Below, piece after piece: positions 1 to 7,911 of a stretch of 64,000 nt of DNA. The first letter of the stretch is position 1, and each line of letters opens with the position of its first letter. The stretch is from Pseudomonadota bacterium. Its GTDB lineage: Bacteria > Myxococcota_A > Polyangia > Haliangiales > Haliangiaceae. The notes below the pieces were generated by a model. The model was given only the letters and a program-made list of their open reading frames with translations, was not told where the DNA came from and ran no database searches. The position numbers and the translations under genes were made by a program. Location of the stretch: contig JAEYYY010000151.1 in assembly GCA_023430775.1 (NCBI GenBank), positions 1 through 64,000 on the forward strand, in the 5' to 3' direction.

Positions 1-63
1 TCGGTAGCTCGCGCACTCACGCGCCGCTGCCCTCCGAATCCGGTGCCGCATCGGCTCCCGCAC

Positions 64-756
64 TCACCCCGGCGGTTCCGACGCGCGGTCTGGCGCGGAA
101 CGCAGCCACAGCATCGCGAGCCCGAAGCCGAGCAAGAAGCCGATCCACCGACCATTATCGAGCTCGGCACGCAGGCCGGCGGGTGCGGCGAACCCGAGCA
201 CACCGGTGAGCACGTTCGCGACGGTGAGGAACAGGCAGAGCGCCCAGCCGAGCCGGGTCGTGCGCGGGATCGCGATGCCGAACAGGAACAGTGACAGGTA
301 GCTGATCGAGAACTTCGTCGAGGACAGGACCTCCTGGAACGCGATCGCGGAGTCATCGATCGGCCGACCGTGCTCGGCGAGCGAGAGGAGGGACAGGATG
401 TGGTGGTTCTCGATGATGTCGAGCACGGCGACGATCGCCATCGCGCCGAAGCCGAGCCACGCGAACGGCCGCGCGGTGGTGTGACCGAGTGCGTGGAGGT
501 AGCGCGCCAGCGCGGCGAAGAACGCCGTGTAGAGGACGAGGAAGCCGATATCGAGACCAAACATCAGGCGTGCGGCATCGCCTTGCGCGACCAGATCGCG
601 CGCGTAGTCGGCGGGCAGCTTGTAGTGCTCGTGCGCTTCCTGACTGGCGCCGGTGACGAGGCCGACCGCGACCATGACGAGCAGGATCGAGGCGGTGCCC
701 AGCGCGAGCAGGAGTGCCAGCCGGCGCAGTGGGCGAAGATCATCAGATGCGGACAT
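64..756 (-). CDS. Hypothetical multi-pass membrane protein
   Basis: A 230-residue protein with about six hydrophobic segments, beginning LRRLALLLALGTASILL near the N-terminus and ending GRWIGFLLGFGLAMLWL. I recognise no catalytic motif and cannot name a family. The ATG at 756 was chosen because the reading frame's longer GTG start at 801 has no visible ribosome-binding site and adds a polar, non-membrane stretch before the first helix. It is transcribed in the same direction as the lipoprotein at 1277-1711 but is separated from it by about 500 bp of repeats, so a shared operon is unlikely. It probably sits in the inner membrane. The final residues are polar and probably cytoplasmic. Confidence 0.6.
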   Translation of the reverse strand: MSASDDLRPLRRLALLLALGTASILLVMVAVGLVTGASQEAHEHYKLPADYARDLVAQGDAARLMFGLDIGFLVLYTAFFAALARYLHALGHTTARPFAWLGFGAMAIVAVLDIIENHHILSLLSLAEHGRPIDDSAIAFQEVLSSTKFSISYLSLFLFGIAIPRTTRLGWALCLFLTVANVLTGVLGFAAPAGLRAELDNGRWIGFLLGFGLAMLWLRSAPDRASEPPG

Positions 757-1003
757 GACCGGCGTCACCGATGATGACTCGCCGGCGCGACGCGTGGCCA
801 CGGGAGAACGTCAGTTCGTGTTCGTCGAGCGCTTCACCCGGCTTGGCCAGCACGCCGCCCACCGTGGCCACACTCGCCTGTCGGCTACGGACTGTCGCCC
901 ACCGCGCCGCGAAGATCGCGCCCCGCGAGAGCATGGTTCGGGGATCGGGGGCGCCACAGCACCGCGAAGACCGCGCCGCCCTCCGGCGAGAGCAAGGATC
1001 GGA

Positions 1004-1290
1004 GATCAGTTCGATGCGCAGCGCGCCGCCTTATCGTGCGCGAGGTCGATGGCCTTTTCGTCACCACCGCCGCAGTTGTGCCGGCAAGGTCTCTCTCGCA
1101 CGTCGAGCTCGCCGTCGTCCAGCTCATCGTCGTCGGAGATCAGTTCGATGCGTAGCGCGCCTCGTTCTCGTGAGCGGGTCGATGGCCTTCTTCGTCACCA
1201 CCACCGTTGCTGTTGTGCCGGCGAGGTGTCTCTCGTACGACGAGCTCGCCGTCGTCCAGCTTGTCGTCGTCGGCGATCAGTTCTCGTCGA
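1004..1290 (-). repeat. Degenerate tandem repeat of about 135 bp derived from the 3' end of the upstream lipoprotein gene
   Basis: The same block starts at 1004, 1138 and 1275 (plus-strand landmark GATCAGTTC followed by a GCAGCGCGCC-like stretch), so the periods are 134 and 137 bp. On the minus strand each block begins with a copy of the last codons and stop of the lipoprotein gene and continues into a shared tail (TCTCCGACGACGA...GCTGGACGACGGCGAGCTC). Copies differ by substitutions and a 4-base gap just before the stop. A shorter related duplication is visible between about 905-945 and 962-1003. No gene is supported in the remainder of 757-1276. Confidence 0.75.
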
Positions 1291-1711
1291 TACGCAGCGC
1301 GCCGCGCTCCTCGACGACACGAACGAGAGATTCGGGTGACCGACCGACCGCGCGAAACCGGATCTCGGCGCGCGGGTCGGCGTCGTTGTAGGCAAGCGTC
1401 CAGTCGGCATCGCGATGCGCCTGCGCATACGGCACGAGGGTACTGCGCCACGTGGTGAACATCTGCAGCCGCTCCGCCTCCGAACGCTTCCGGTGCCTCA
1501 CGTTCGCGGAGAGGAGGTCTTCGAAGCCGAGCAGGTCGTCGCGCTCGAGGACGTCGATCAGGCGCGTGCCGAAGTTGCGCGCCGCGGCATCGTGATCGAG
1601 GCGAGAGGCCGGCGGCGAGTGACCGCCACACGCCGCGAGCGATCCCACGAGTGGGACAGCCGGTACCGCAAGCGCGACAGCGACGACCAGCGCACGAAGT
1701 CGACGACGCAT
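1277..1711 (-). CDS. Small secreted lipoprotein of unknown function
   Basis: A 144-residue protein. The N-terminus is a lipoprotein signal: positive residues (MRRRLRA), a hydrophobic run of Val/Ala/Leu, then SLAACGG, with Cys as the lipidation site around residue 27. The mature part is a compact alpha/beta-like sequence (HDAAARNFGTRLIDVLE...TWRSTLVPYAQAH...) that resembles small NTF2-like or SnoaL-like folds only loosely, so I make no functional claim. The ATG at 1711 is chosen because it gives the signal peptide; the frame is open to 1900 but that extension looks non-coding. The gene ends ALRIDEN, and this terminal segment is repeated downstream. Confidence 0.65.
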   Translation of the reverse strand: MRRRLRALVVAVALAVPAVPLVGSLAACGGHSPPASRLDHDAAARNFGTRLIDVLERDDLLGFEDLLSANVRHRKRSEAERLQMFTTWRSTLVPYAQAHRDADWTLAYNDADPRAEIRFRAVGRSPESLVRVVEERGALRIDEN

Positions 1712-1987
1712 GCCGGATGGATCCACGAGTCGCGATACCGGCTGACAGCACAGTTCAATTCCGACCCGAGCGAACAGCACGATCGATCGCCACAGAAACA
1801 TCGCATCGCCGGCAGCGGGGCATCTGCATGCCCGGCATCGCCGCACACCCGCACCCGGCTGTCCCGTCGACCACGCGTTTGCGTCAGCGTCGATGACCAC
1901 TCGTCAGCTACCAGCCGGTGCCTCCGGGTCCGCATCGAGCGCGGACGGAGCGCACGCAGCACGCGGCACGTTGATGGCAACCTCGAC
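1712..1987. other. Non-coding spacer between a lipoprotein gene and a tail-repeat array
   Basis: No convincing gene on either strand. The segment around 1934-1965 (ATCGAGCGCGGACGGAGCG) is repeated with small changes at about 2100-2131 inside the neighbouring array, so the spacer has also taken part in the local duplications. Confidence 0.5.
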
Positions 1988-2550
1988 TCAGTTCACGACG
2001 AGCCGCCAGGCCGGCGGGGCCGACATCGACCTCGACGACGCCCAGTGCGTTCTACTCAGCTCACAACAAGCTCGTACAAATCGGGCCGGAGGGGCTGGGA
2101 TCGAGCGCTGACGGAGCGCACGAACACGCGCGCACCCTCACGACAAGACGCGTGCGAGCCCGGCTGGGGCTGACGTCGACCGCGACGACTCTCAGCTCGC
2201 GACGAACCGCGTGCGACCAGGACGGCGGGCCGACGTCGACTCGACGAACCTCAGCTCGCGACGAACCGCGTGCGACCAGGACGGTGGGGCCGACGTCGAC
2301 ACCGCAGTGCGTCCTCACGACGAGCCGCCACGCCGGCGGAGCCGACATCGACCTCGACGACACCGCAGTCCGTTCTACTCAGCTCACGCCGAGCCGCCAG
2401 GCCGGCGGGGCCGACGTCGACCTCGACGACGCTCAGCTCACGACGAGCCGCGTGCAAGCCGGGCCGCGGCTGACGTCGACCTCGACGACAGTCAGCTCAC
2501 GACGAGGCGCGTGCGAACCCGACCGGCCGGGCCGGCATCGACCTCGACGA
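1988..2550 (-). repeat. Nine-unit degenerate tandem array of the 3' end of the FAH fusion gene
   Basis: Units of about 54-81 bp begin near 1988, 2056, 2137, 2192, 2251, 2312, 2379, 2433 and 2492. The last one is the true 3' end of the coding sequence. On the minus strand a typical unit reads GTCGTCGAGGTCGACGTCGG (VVEVDVG), then GGCC..., a CGGCTCGTCGTGAGC-like stretch and TGA, matching the enzyme's C-terminal VVEVDAG...RTRLVVS. The link CAGTSCGTTCTACTCAGC occurs at two unit junctions, which indicates a higher-order duplication of a two-unit block. Unit lengths are not multiples of a fixed number and the copies are diverged. Confidence 0.8.
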
Positions 2551-4366
2551 CATCGCCGGGGCGGAGCAGCGCACTCGAGGTGGCGTACATCGACACCAGC
2601 ATCTCGGCCTTGCGGAAGCGGTCCTTGACCAGCGATGCGACCTTGCGCTTCAGCGGATTCATCCGCAGGCCAACACCGGCGGGCGTGCCGGTGAGGATGA
2701 CGTCGCCCTTCGCGAGCGATCGTCCGAGGTGCGCCTTCGCGGCGCGCACCATCGCGGCGAGATCGTAGACGATGAGCTTGGTGGAGGCGGACTGGCGGAC
2801 CGCACCGTTGACGCGCGTGGTGAGCGTGAGCTCGGGGAGCTTGGCGATGCCGCCGGCCGGCGCCCACACGCGGGGCGCGACCGGCAGGAAATCGACGAAC
2901 GACTTCGCGCACGCCCAGTAGTCGAGCGGTCGATCGGTGGTCTCGCCGAGGACCTGGCAGAACCGCGCGGTGAGATCGTTGGCGGCGGCGACGCCGAATG
3001 GTTGTGGTGTGCCGGCGGCGAGCGCGGCGTCGTCGATGTCGCCGAGCGCGATCAGGGCGACCTCGCCCTCGTAGTCCATGACGGCGGGGACGAGCGGGAG
3101 CTTGCTGCGGAGGGTGTCGGTGACACCCGGCTCGACGGCCTCGAGCGCGGCGAGGATCTCGTCCGACGAGGGAATACGCACCCCGCGTGGTTCGGGTTTG
3201 TAGGCGCGCACGTGCTTGGTGAACGACGTCGGGGGCGCCTCGAGATCGAGCTTCTGCCCGGTCTCGCGGACGTGATCGCCATAGGTGAGGCCGAGCGCGA
3301 CGATCGCGGTGACCTCCGGCCATTCGATGTCCTCGCCGGGCGTCGCGGGCGGTGGGAGCTCGCGCGGCGTGGCGGTGGTGCCGTCCCACGGGATGTAATC
3401 GACGTCGGGCAGCGGCGAGTGCTGATGGATCTCGACGGCGACGCCACCCTGGACGCGGCGATCGTCGACGAGCTTCCACGGCACGCCGGGCGCGGTGCGC
3501 GTGAACACCTCGAGCTGCGCCGAGCCGATGTCGCTCTGCGCGACCATGACGTCGCGACCGTCCGTGTCGCGATAGGCGTAGCCGACCATCTCGTCGGGCT
3601 CGGCCCACGCGCGCGCGTGGATCAGCTTGCGCGCACCGGCGACCGTCGAGGTGACGAGGCCGCTCGGGCGCGCGGCGGTTGCGGGGCGTCCGGACAGCGG
3701 GGATGGACCGTCGAGGCGCAGCGTGGCGAGGCCGAGCGAGAAGGTGTCGCGGAAAGAGACGGCCTGGACCTCGAGCGAGCCATCGCCGAGGAACGGCGCC
3801 CAGATCCATTGCAGCGTGGGGACGCGGCGCTTGCCCCACAGGTGCATCGCGGTGGCGCGCCCGGAGAGCTCGACGCGCTTGTGATCGCCGCCGAGCAGGA
3901 CGTGACCCGAAGCCTCGGCGTCGTGGACGATCGGCTGCGCGTGCATGGGTGCCGGCAACCAGCTCGGCACGTCGGCGTGCACGTTGCGGCCGCCCTTCCA
4001 GGACAGGTCCCACGAGATGCCCTCGACCGCACCGACCGCCGAGGTGGGCGTGATGTAGCTGTCGCCGGCGCTGATCAGGCGATCGCCCTCGCCGAGCTTC
4101 AGCTCCTCGAGCGGCATGTAGCGCTTGGCCGCGAGCCGGCGCGCACCCTTGATGGTCGCGGCGTCGGCATCGTAGTAGGCGCCCCACACCGTGGTGCGGC
4201 CCTCGCCGTGCCGGGGCACCAGGAAGGTCTGGCGGATCCAGACCGCGCGGCGCCGGCTGTTGTCGACGACGACCGCGAACCAGATCTCGTACCAGGGTCG
4301 CTGGCCTTTCCACGCGGGCTTTTCGGGGTCGCGAGGCATCTGGAAGCTCCACCTATACACTGGCAA
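2492..4366 (-). CDS. Fusion protein: CrtC/AttH-like lipocalin domain plus fumarylacetoacetate hydrolase (FAH) domain
   Basis: A 624-residue protein. Residues ~1-330 (PWYEIWFAVVVDN, FLVPRHGEGRTTVWGAYYD, IWAPFLGDGS) look like the AttH/CrtC hydroxyneurosporene-synthase-like double-lipocalin family, although this is the less certain half. Residues ~365-624 are a clear FAH-family domain: LTYGDHVRETG, FTKHVRAYKPE, DYEGEVALIALG (acidic metal ligands), AANDLTARFCQ, ACAKSFVDFLPVAP and DVILTGTPAGVG. FAH enzymes are divalent-metal C-C hydrolases or decarboxylases acting on acylpyruvate-type compounds. The fusion is unusual and its substrate cannot be read from the sequence. The gene stands alone, divergent from the sigma factor at 4480. 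Its 3' end has been amplified into the adjoining repeat array. Confidence 0.8.
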   Translation of the reverse strand: MPVYRWSFQMPRDPEKPAWKGQRPWYEIWFAVVVDNSRRRAVWIRQTFLVPRHGEGRTTVWGAYYDADAATIKGARRLAAKRYMPLEELKLGEGDRLISAGDSYITPTSAVGAVEGISWDLSWKGGRNVHADVPSWLPAPMHAQPIVHDAEASGHVLLGGDHKRVELSGRATAMHLWGKRRVPTLQWIWAPFLGDGSLEVQAVSFRDTFSLGLATLRLDGPSPLSGRPATAARPSGLVTSTVAGARKLIHARAWAEPDEMVGYAYRDTDGRDVMVAQSDIGSAQLEVFTRTAPGVPWKLVDDRRVQGGVAVEIHQHSPLPDVDYIPWDGTTATPRELPPPATPGEDIEWPEVTAIVALGLTYGDHVRETGQKLDLEAPPTSFTKHVRAYKPEPRGVRIPSSDEILAALEAVEPGVTDTLRSKLPLVPAVMDYEGEVALIALGDIDDAALAAGTPQPFGVAAANDLTARFCQVLGETTDRPLDYWACAKSFVDFLPVAPRVWAPAGGIAKLPELTLTTRVNGAVRQSASTKLIVYDLAAMVRAAKAHLGRSLAKGDVILTGTPAGVGLRMNPLKRKVASLVKDRFRKAEMLVSMYATSSALLRPGDVVEVDAGPAGRVRTRLVVS

Positions 4367-4371
4367 CCGCT

Positions 4372-4397
4372 GGAAATGCGCAGTGTTCTGTCAGTCT
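4372..4397 (+). promoter_or_regulatory. Candidate ECF-type promoter of the sigma factor operon
   Basis: GGAAAT at 4372-4377 is followed after 16 bases by GTCT at 4394-4397. This spacing and base pattern resembles the GGAA...GTC promoters recognised by group IV sigma factors, which commonly autoregulate. Transcription would begin near 4405, about 75 bases before the sigma factor ATG. A 6-bp inverted repeat, GGTTGG-C-CCAACC (4401-4413), overlaps the presumed start and could be an operator. Pattern matching only. Confidence 0.3.
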
Positions 4398-4479
4398 CGC
4401 GGTTGGCCCAACCAGATGTCCACCAGCGTGGTAGGTCGTGGCTCTTAGTCGCAGCGTGCAGGCACGAGGACGCCTATCG

Positions 4480-5103
4480 ATGACCATCACGACCGGGACG
4501 ACCGCCAGGCCCAACGTCCAGGCAGATGCGCGTTCGCGACTGCTCGCGGAGCTGGCCGCCGGTCCCGCACGAAAGGGCTACGGCATCGCGTACGACCTGC
4601 TCGGCAACCGCGCCGAGGCAGAAGAAGCCGTGCAGGATGCGCTCGCGCGGGCCTGCGAATCGATCGGTGATCTTCGCGATCCCGCCGCGGCGCCCGCCTG
4701 GTTCTTGCGCATCGTCACCACCCAGTGCCTGCGCACGCTGCGGCGCAGGCGCTTGCGCCGGCGGCTGTTCGGCTGGATGGGGCAACCGAGCAAGCCCGGT
4801 GAAGAAGTCGATGCCGCGCCGACTCAGGAGACCGCCGGCAGCGACGACATCGCCGAACGCATGCATTCGATGAACGGACCGGCGCCTCGCGAGGCACTGG
4901 TGGGTCAGGAAGAGCTCGGCGCGTTGCTCGGCCGGCTGCACGATCTGTCGCCGCAACAGCGGACCGCACTCGTGCTGCGCTACGGTCACGACCTTCCCGT
5001 CGCCGACGTGGCAGAGCTGCTGGGAGTCGAGCTCGCGACCGTCAAGACGCATCTCGTGCGCGGCCTGGCAAGGCTGCGCGATCTGATGGAGGAGCACCGA
5101 TGA
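4480..5103 (+). CDS. ECF (group IV) RNA polymerase sigma factor
   Basis: A 207-residue sigma-70 family protein with two conserved regions. Region 2 includes AYDLLGNRAEAEEAVQDALA (residues ~36-60), and region 4 near the C-terminus is LSPQQRTALVLRYGHDLPVA followed by the ELLGVELATVKTHLVRGLAR helix-turn-helix. The linker contains a long insertion (~residues 100-150). The ATG at 4480 is chosen over an in-frame start at 4438 because GAGGA sits 9 bases upstream. The gene overlaps the anti-sigma gene by ATGA, so the pair is translationally coupled. It should direct RNA polymerase to envelope-stress genes, including its own operon. Confidence 0.85.
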   Translation: MTITTGTTARPNVQADARSRLLAELAAGPARKGYGIAYDLLGNRAEAEEAVQDALARACESIGDLRDPAAAPAWFLRIVTTQCLRTLRRRRLRRRLFGWMGQPSKPGEEVDAAPTQETAGSDDIAERMHSMNGPAPREALVGQEELGALLGRLHDLSPQQRTALVLRYGHDLPVADVAELLGVELATVKTHLVRGLARLRDLMEEHR

Positions 5104-5606
5104 GCGAAGTCTGTGACACCGTCACCGAACGGGTGGCGCTCGGCGAGCCACTCGGCGAGCTGCGCGAGCACGCCGCGACCTGCACGCGGTGCAAGCGCGT
5201 GCTGGCGATGCCGAGTCGAATCGCCGCGGCGACAGAGCGTCCCGATCCGGGGCTCGGCTTCGCAGCGCGGATGACGATCGGCGCGCAGAACAAGCTGGTG
5301 ATCCGGCGCCGGCGACGCGTGGTCGCCACCGCAGGCGCCTCGGTGGCCGCGGCTGCACTCGCGGCGTTCGTGCTGACGCGCCCGTCGACGCCTACCGATC
5401 CGGAGAAGTCGAATCCCGCCGTCGAGCTTCCGACCCCCGCGCCGGTGGTCGAGGTCCAGCGGCCGATCTCGGTCGAAGAAGAAGAGCTCGTCCAGCTCGT
5501 CAACCTCGCGGACACCAAGCGTGCCGCGCGCGAGTCGGCCCGCTGGGGTCGGATTCGCAAGCCGCTCCAGCCTTACATCCAGCTCGTCAAGGGAGTTGAT
5601 CCATGA
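5100..5606 (+). CDS. Zinc-binding anti-sigma factor, membrane-anchored
   Basis: A 168-residue protein. The N-terminal cytoplasmic part has a short zinc anti-sigma motif, EHAATCTRC (His-x3-Cys-x2-Cys, residues ~23-31). One transmembrane helix follows a basic stretch (VIRRRRRVVATAGASVAAAA, ~residues 67-93), and the rest is periplasmic with acidic and proline-rich sequence. ZAS-domain proteins hold ECF sigma factors at the membrane until a signal releases them. The gene overlaps the sigma factor by four bases (ATGA) and the next gene by four, so the three form one operon. The sensory part is probably the periplasmic tail working with the CpxP-like partner. Confidence 0.8.
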   Translation: MSEVCDTVTERVALGEPLGELREHAATCTRCKRVLAMPSRIAAATERPDPGLGFAARMTIGAQNKLVIRRRRRVVATAGASVAAAALAAFVLTRPSTPTDPEKSNPAVELPTPAPVVEVQRPISVEEEELVQLVNLADTKRAARESARWGRIRKPLQPYIQLVKGVDP

Positions 5607-6592
5607 ACCGCGTCCGTATCGTTGTCGTTGCCGTGATGGCGCTGTTGCTCGGCGGCGTGGTGTTCGAGGTCGGTCGCGGTCAGGCGGCGCCGGGCGATCA
5701 GGATCCGTGGGCGGCACCACCGCTGCCCCCGCCGCCGGTCGGCCCGCTGCCGCCGAAGGCACCGAAGGCACCGAAGCCGCCCAAGGCACCCAGGATCCGC
5801 GGCGCCGGCAACGGCATCTCGATCTCGATCCACGGCAACAAGATCCACATCGATGGCCTCGATCACCTGGTCTCGGGTCACCTCCAGAACGTCCGCGACA
5901 TGCTCGCGAGCAACCCGAACATCCCGAAGGACGTCCGCGACAAGATCACGCAGCGGATGGACAAGGTGAGGGCGATCGTCGACCGCCACGTCAAGAACCT
6001 CGACACGTCGGATCTCGACAAGCTCGACGACCAGCTCGAGAAGATGGGCGACGAGCTCGAGAAGGCGATGGAGGGTCTCGACGCGGATCTCGCGAAGCTC
6101 GGCGACAAGCTGAGCAAGGATCTTGCGAAGGACATCACCAAGAACCTGAAGGACATGAAGTTCAAGTTCGGTCCCGATCATGTCGATCCAGACGATCACG
6201 ACGACGACGACGACAACGACAGCGACACCGACGACGACGATCTGCCGAACACGGTGATCGACTCCGATGTCGACATGCAGTCGGCCGTCGACATGCTGAA
6301 GGGCTTCGCCCTCAAGCCGGCACAGAAGGATGCGATCGCGAAGCTGCGCGCCGACGCCGACGCGAAGGTCGAGGGCGAGCGCAAGGCCCTCGAGCTGGCA
6401 TCGCAGAAGCTCGAGACCGCGCTGGCCAACGTCAACGTCAAGGATGCCGAGGTCGAGCGGCTGGTCAACGAGATCACCTCGCGCGAGGCCGCGATCCGCA
6501 AGGCCCGCCTGCTGTCGTGGGTGCAAGCCCGTCGCGTGCTCGACCCCGATCAGGTCCAGCGGCTCGAAGCCGCCACGCGCCGCACCAAGTAG
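5603..6592 (+). CDS. Periplasmic CpxP/Spy-like coiled-coil protein with an Asp-rich loop
   Basis: A 329-residue protein. It has an N-terminal signal or anchor helix (residues ~5-22), then a Pro/Lys-rich linker of PPKAP-type repeats. A long helical segment follows (LDTSDLDKLDDQLEKMGDEL, ~residues 130-190), then an Asp-rich loop (~residues 193-215, HDDDDDNDSDTDDDD) and a C-terminal helical pair with LKPAQKDAIAKL and VLDPDQVQRLEAA. These two resemble the LTxxQ repeats of CpxP, Spy and CnrX-type periplasmic sensors. The Asp run could bind divalent cations. It is the third gene of the sigma/anti-sigma operon (ATGA overlap at 5603) and is a plausible periplasmic sensor or stress-response effector for it. 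The ligand is unknown. Confidence 0.7.
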   Translation: MNRVRIVVVAVMALLLGGVVFEVGRGQAAPGDQDPWAAPPLPPPPVGPLPPKAPKAPKPPKAPRIRGAGNGISISIHGNKIHIDGLDHLVSGHLQNVRDMLASNPNIPKDVRDKITQRMDKVRAIVDRHVKNLDTSDLDKLDDQLEKMGDELEKAMEGLDADLAKLGDKLSKDLAKDITKNLKDMKFKFGPDHVDPDDHDDDDDNDSDTDDDDLPNTVIDSDVDMQSAVDMLKGFALKPAQKDAIAKLRADADAKVEGERKALELASQKLETALANVNVKDAEVERLVNEITSREAAIRKARLLSWVQARRVLDPDQVQRLEAATRRTK

Positions 6593-6642
6593 GTCGCCGC
6601 TCGAATCCTGGCGCCGCTCGAGTGGTGCTATATCGAGCGGAG

Positions 6643-7332
6643 ATGTTCCTCCGGTCGGCCTTCGTGCTCGTCGCGCTCGCGAGCTGCTCGAGCAAGGGCG
6701 AGGCGCCGAAGCAGGAGCCGCCCCCGCCGGCACCGCCCGACGCACCGGTCGATTCGATCACCGAGATCGGTGCCAACGATCCGGACCGGTTCACCGATCC
6801 AGATCCCGCGCGTCGCCCGGGCACCGGCAAGCCGGGGCGTCACCGGCCATCGCGGCCGATCGACATCATCCTCAAGTCCTCGCCGCCCGGCGCGAGCGCT
6901 GCGGTCGATGGCGTGGTGGTCGGCCGGACGCCGGCGTACTGGTACGGCGAGGCCGACGGTAACGAGCACGAGTTCACGTTCGTGTTGCCCGGTCACGCGG
7001 TCGGTCGCTATCGCTTCGTACCGATCCAGAGCGGCACCGTCCACGCACGCCTCGAGCTGATCTCCGAGGACATCATCGATGCCGGCGTCGATCCGGTGAC
7101 CTCACCGAAGCAGCCGACATTCACGCCCGATCCGACACCGTCGCCGATGGAGACGCCGAAGCCGCCCGATACCGTGATCACACCGGGCTCGGGATCAGCT
7201 CCCCTCGCACCGGGCTCCGGATCGGCGCCGACTCCCGGCTCGGCAGCCGGGTCTGGATCGGCACGGCCGCGGCCGGGCTCCGGCGATCCCGGTGACTTCA
7301 GCGGCTTTCCCGGAATGGGTCCGACGCCTTAG
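6643..7332 (+). CDS. Lipoprotein with PEGA-like domain and Gly/Ser/Ala-Pro tail
   Basis: A 229-residue lipoprotein. It starts MFLRSAFVLVALASCSS with Cys ~15 as the lipidation site, then a Pro-rich linker. A central region (~residues 72-145) reads IIKSSPPGASAAVDGVVVG-like sequence followed by RTPAYW and FVLPGH, a PEGA-type surface-layer beta module. The tail repeats GSGSAP/PGSG units and is probably unstructured. The ATG at 6643 follows a GCGGAG ribosome-binding site. There are 50 bases between it and the CpxP-like gene. It lies between two envelope-stress gene sets, in the same direction, and may belong to the same stress response. Function unknown. Confidence 0.65.
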   Translation: MFLRSAFVLVALASCSSKGEAPKQEPPPPAPPDAPVDSITEIGANDPDRFTDPDPARRPGTGKPGRHRPSRPIDIILKSSPPGASAAVDGVVVGRTPAYWYGEADGNEHEFTFVLPGHAVGRYRFVPIQSGTVHARLELISEDIIDAGVDPVTSPKQPTFTPDPTPSPMETPKPPDTVITPGSGSAPLAPGSGSAPTPGSAAGSGSARPRPGSGDPGDFSGFPGMGPTP

Positions 7333-7412
7333 CGCTGCAATGTTTCTTTACGTAGCGCCGGCCTGAGCTGAAACAGGCGGGCCTCAAGGTGGTCTCCAAG
7401 GAAGGACACCAC

Positions 7413-7898
7413 ATGATCTGTCTCGCTGTTGGTCTCGGAGTTCTGGGTGCGATCGCGTTCCGCCGCGCGCGTCGTTGCCATCATCGAGGCGGCTATGGCT
7501 GGCACGGACCGTTCGGCCATCATCACCACCGGCGCGGCCGTCACGGCCACCGCAGCTGGATGCTGCACGCGGCGCTCGAGCGGATCGATGCGACGCCGGC
7601 GCAGGAGCGCTTCATCGTCGCCGAGCTCGAGAAGCTGTCGGATCGCGTGCACGGTGCGAAGGCGAACCTGCGCGAGGCGCGCGGTGACCTCGGCGCCGCG
7701 ATCCGCGGTCCCGTCCTCGACGACGCGGCACTCGGTGCCGTGCTCGGCCGCGTCGATGGCGCGACCGGCGAGGTGCGCGCGGCGGTGATCGATGCGCTGC
7801 GCAACGTCCACGGTGTGCTCGACGAGAAGCAGCGCGCCCAGCTGGCCGACCTGCTCGACAGGAGCGGTGGCTTCTGGCGGATGGGCCCGTACCGCTGA
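7413..7898 (+). CDS. Spy/CpxP-like protein with His-rich N-terminal segment
   Basis: A 161-residue protein with an N-terminal hydrophobic segment (MICLAVGLGVLGAIAFRRAR). Next is an extreme His/Arg/Gly stretch (CHHRGGYGWHGPFGHHHHRR, ~residues 19-48), then a helical domain with TPAQERFIVAELEKL and VLDEKQRAQLADLLDRSG, the paired motifs of Spy/CpxP-type proteins. The ATG at 7413 has GGAAGG 7 bases upstream, and I prefer it to a GTG at 7389. The His cluster suggests binding of zinc, copper or nickel. It lies 13 bases before the response regulator at 7912, as spy/cpxP/cnr sensors do beside their two-component genes. Confidence 0.7.
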   Translation: MICLAVGLGVLGAIAFRRARRCHHRGGYGWHGPFGHHHHRRGRHGHRSWMLHAALERIDATPAQERFIVAELEKLSDRVHGAKANLREARGDLGAAIRGPVLDDAALGAVLGRVDGATGEVRAAVIDALRNVHGVLDEKQRAQLADLLDRSGGFWRMGPYR

Positions 7899-7911
7899 GA
7901 CAATACAACCC

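Noticed and set aside
743..934. A 63-codon minus-strand frame upstream of the first membrane protein gene
   Set aside because: No ribosome-binding site, no recognisable features, and it lies in a repeat-rich stretch.
1988..2550. Considered as a CRISPR array
   Set aside because: Units vary from 54 to 81 bp, are diverged along their whole length, have no unique spacers, and match the neighbouring gene's coding end; no cas genes are nearby.
2729..4483. A 584-codon plus-strand frame opposite the FAH fusion gene
   Set aside because: No recognisable domain and shadowed by clear FAH motifs on the other strand.
5521..6640. A long plus-strand frame running through the CpxP-like gene into the PEGA lipoprotein
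   Set aside because: The first two thirds are an out-of-frame shadow; only the part from 6643 carries a signal peptide and domain.
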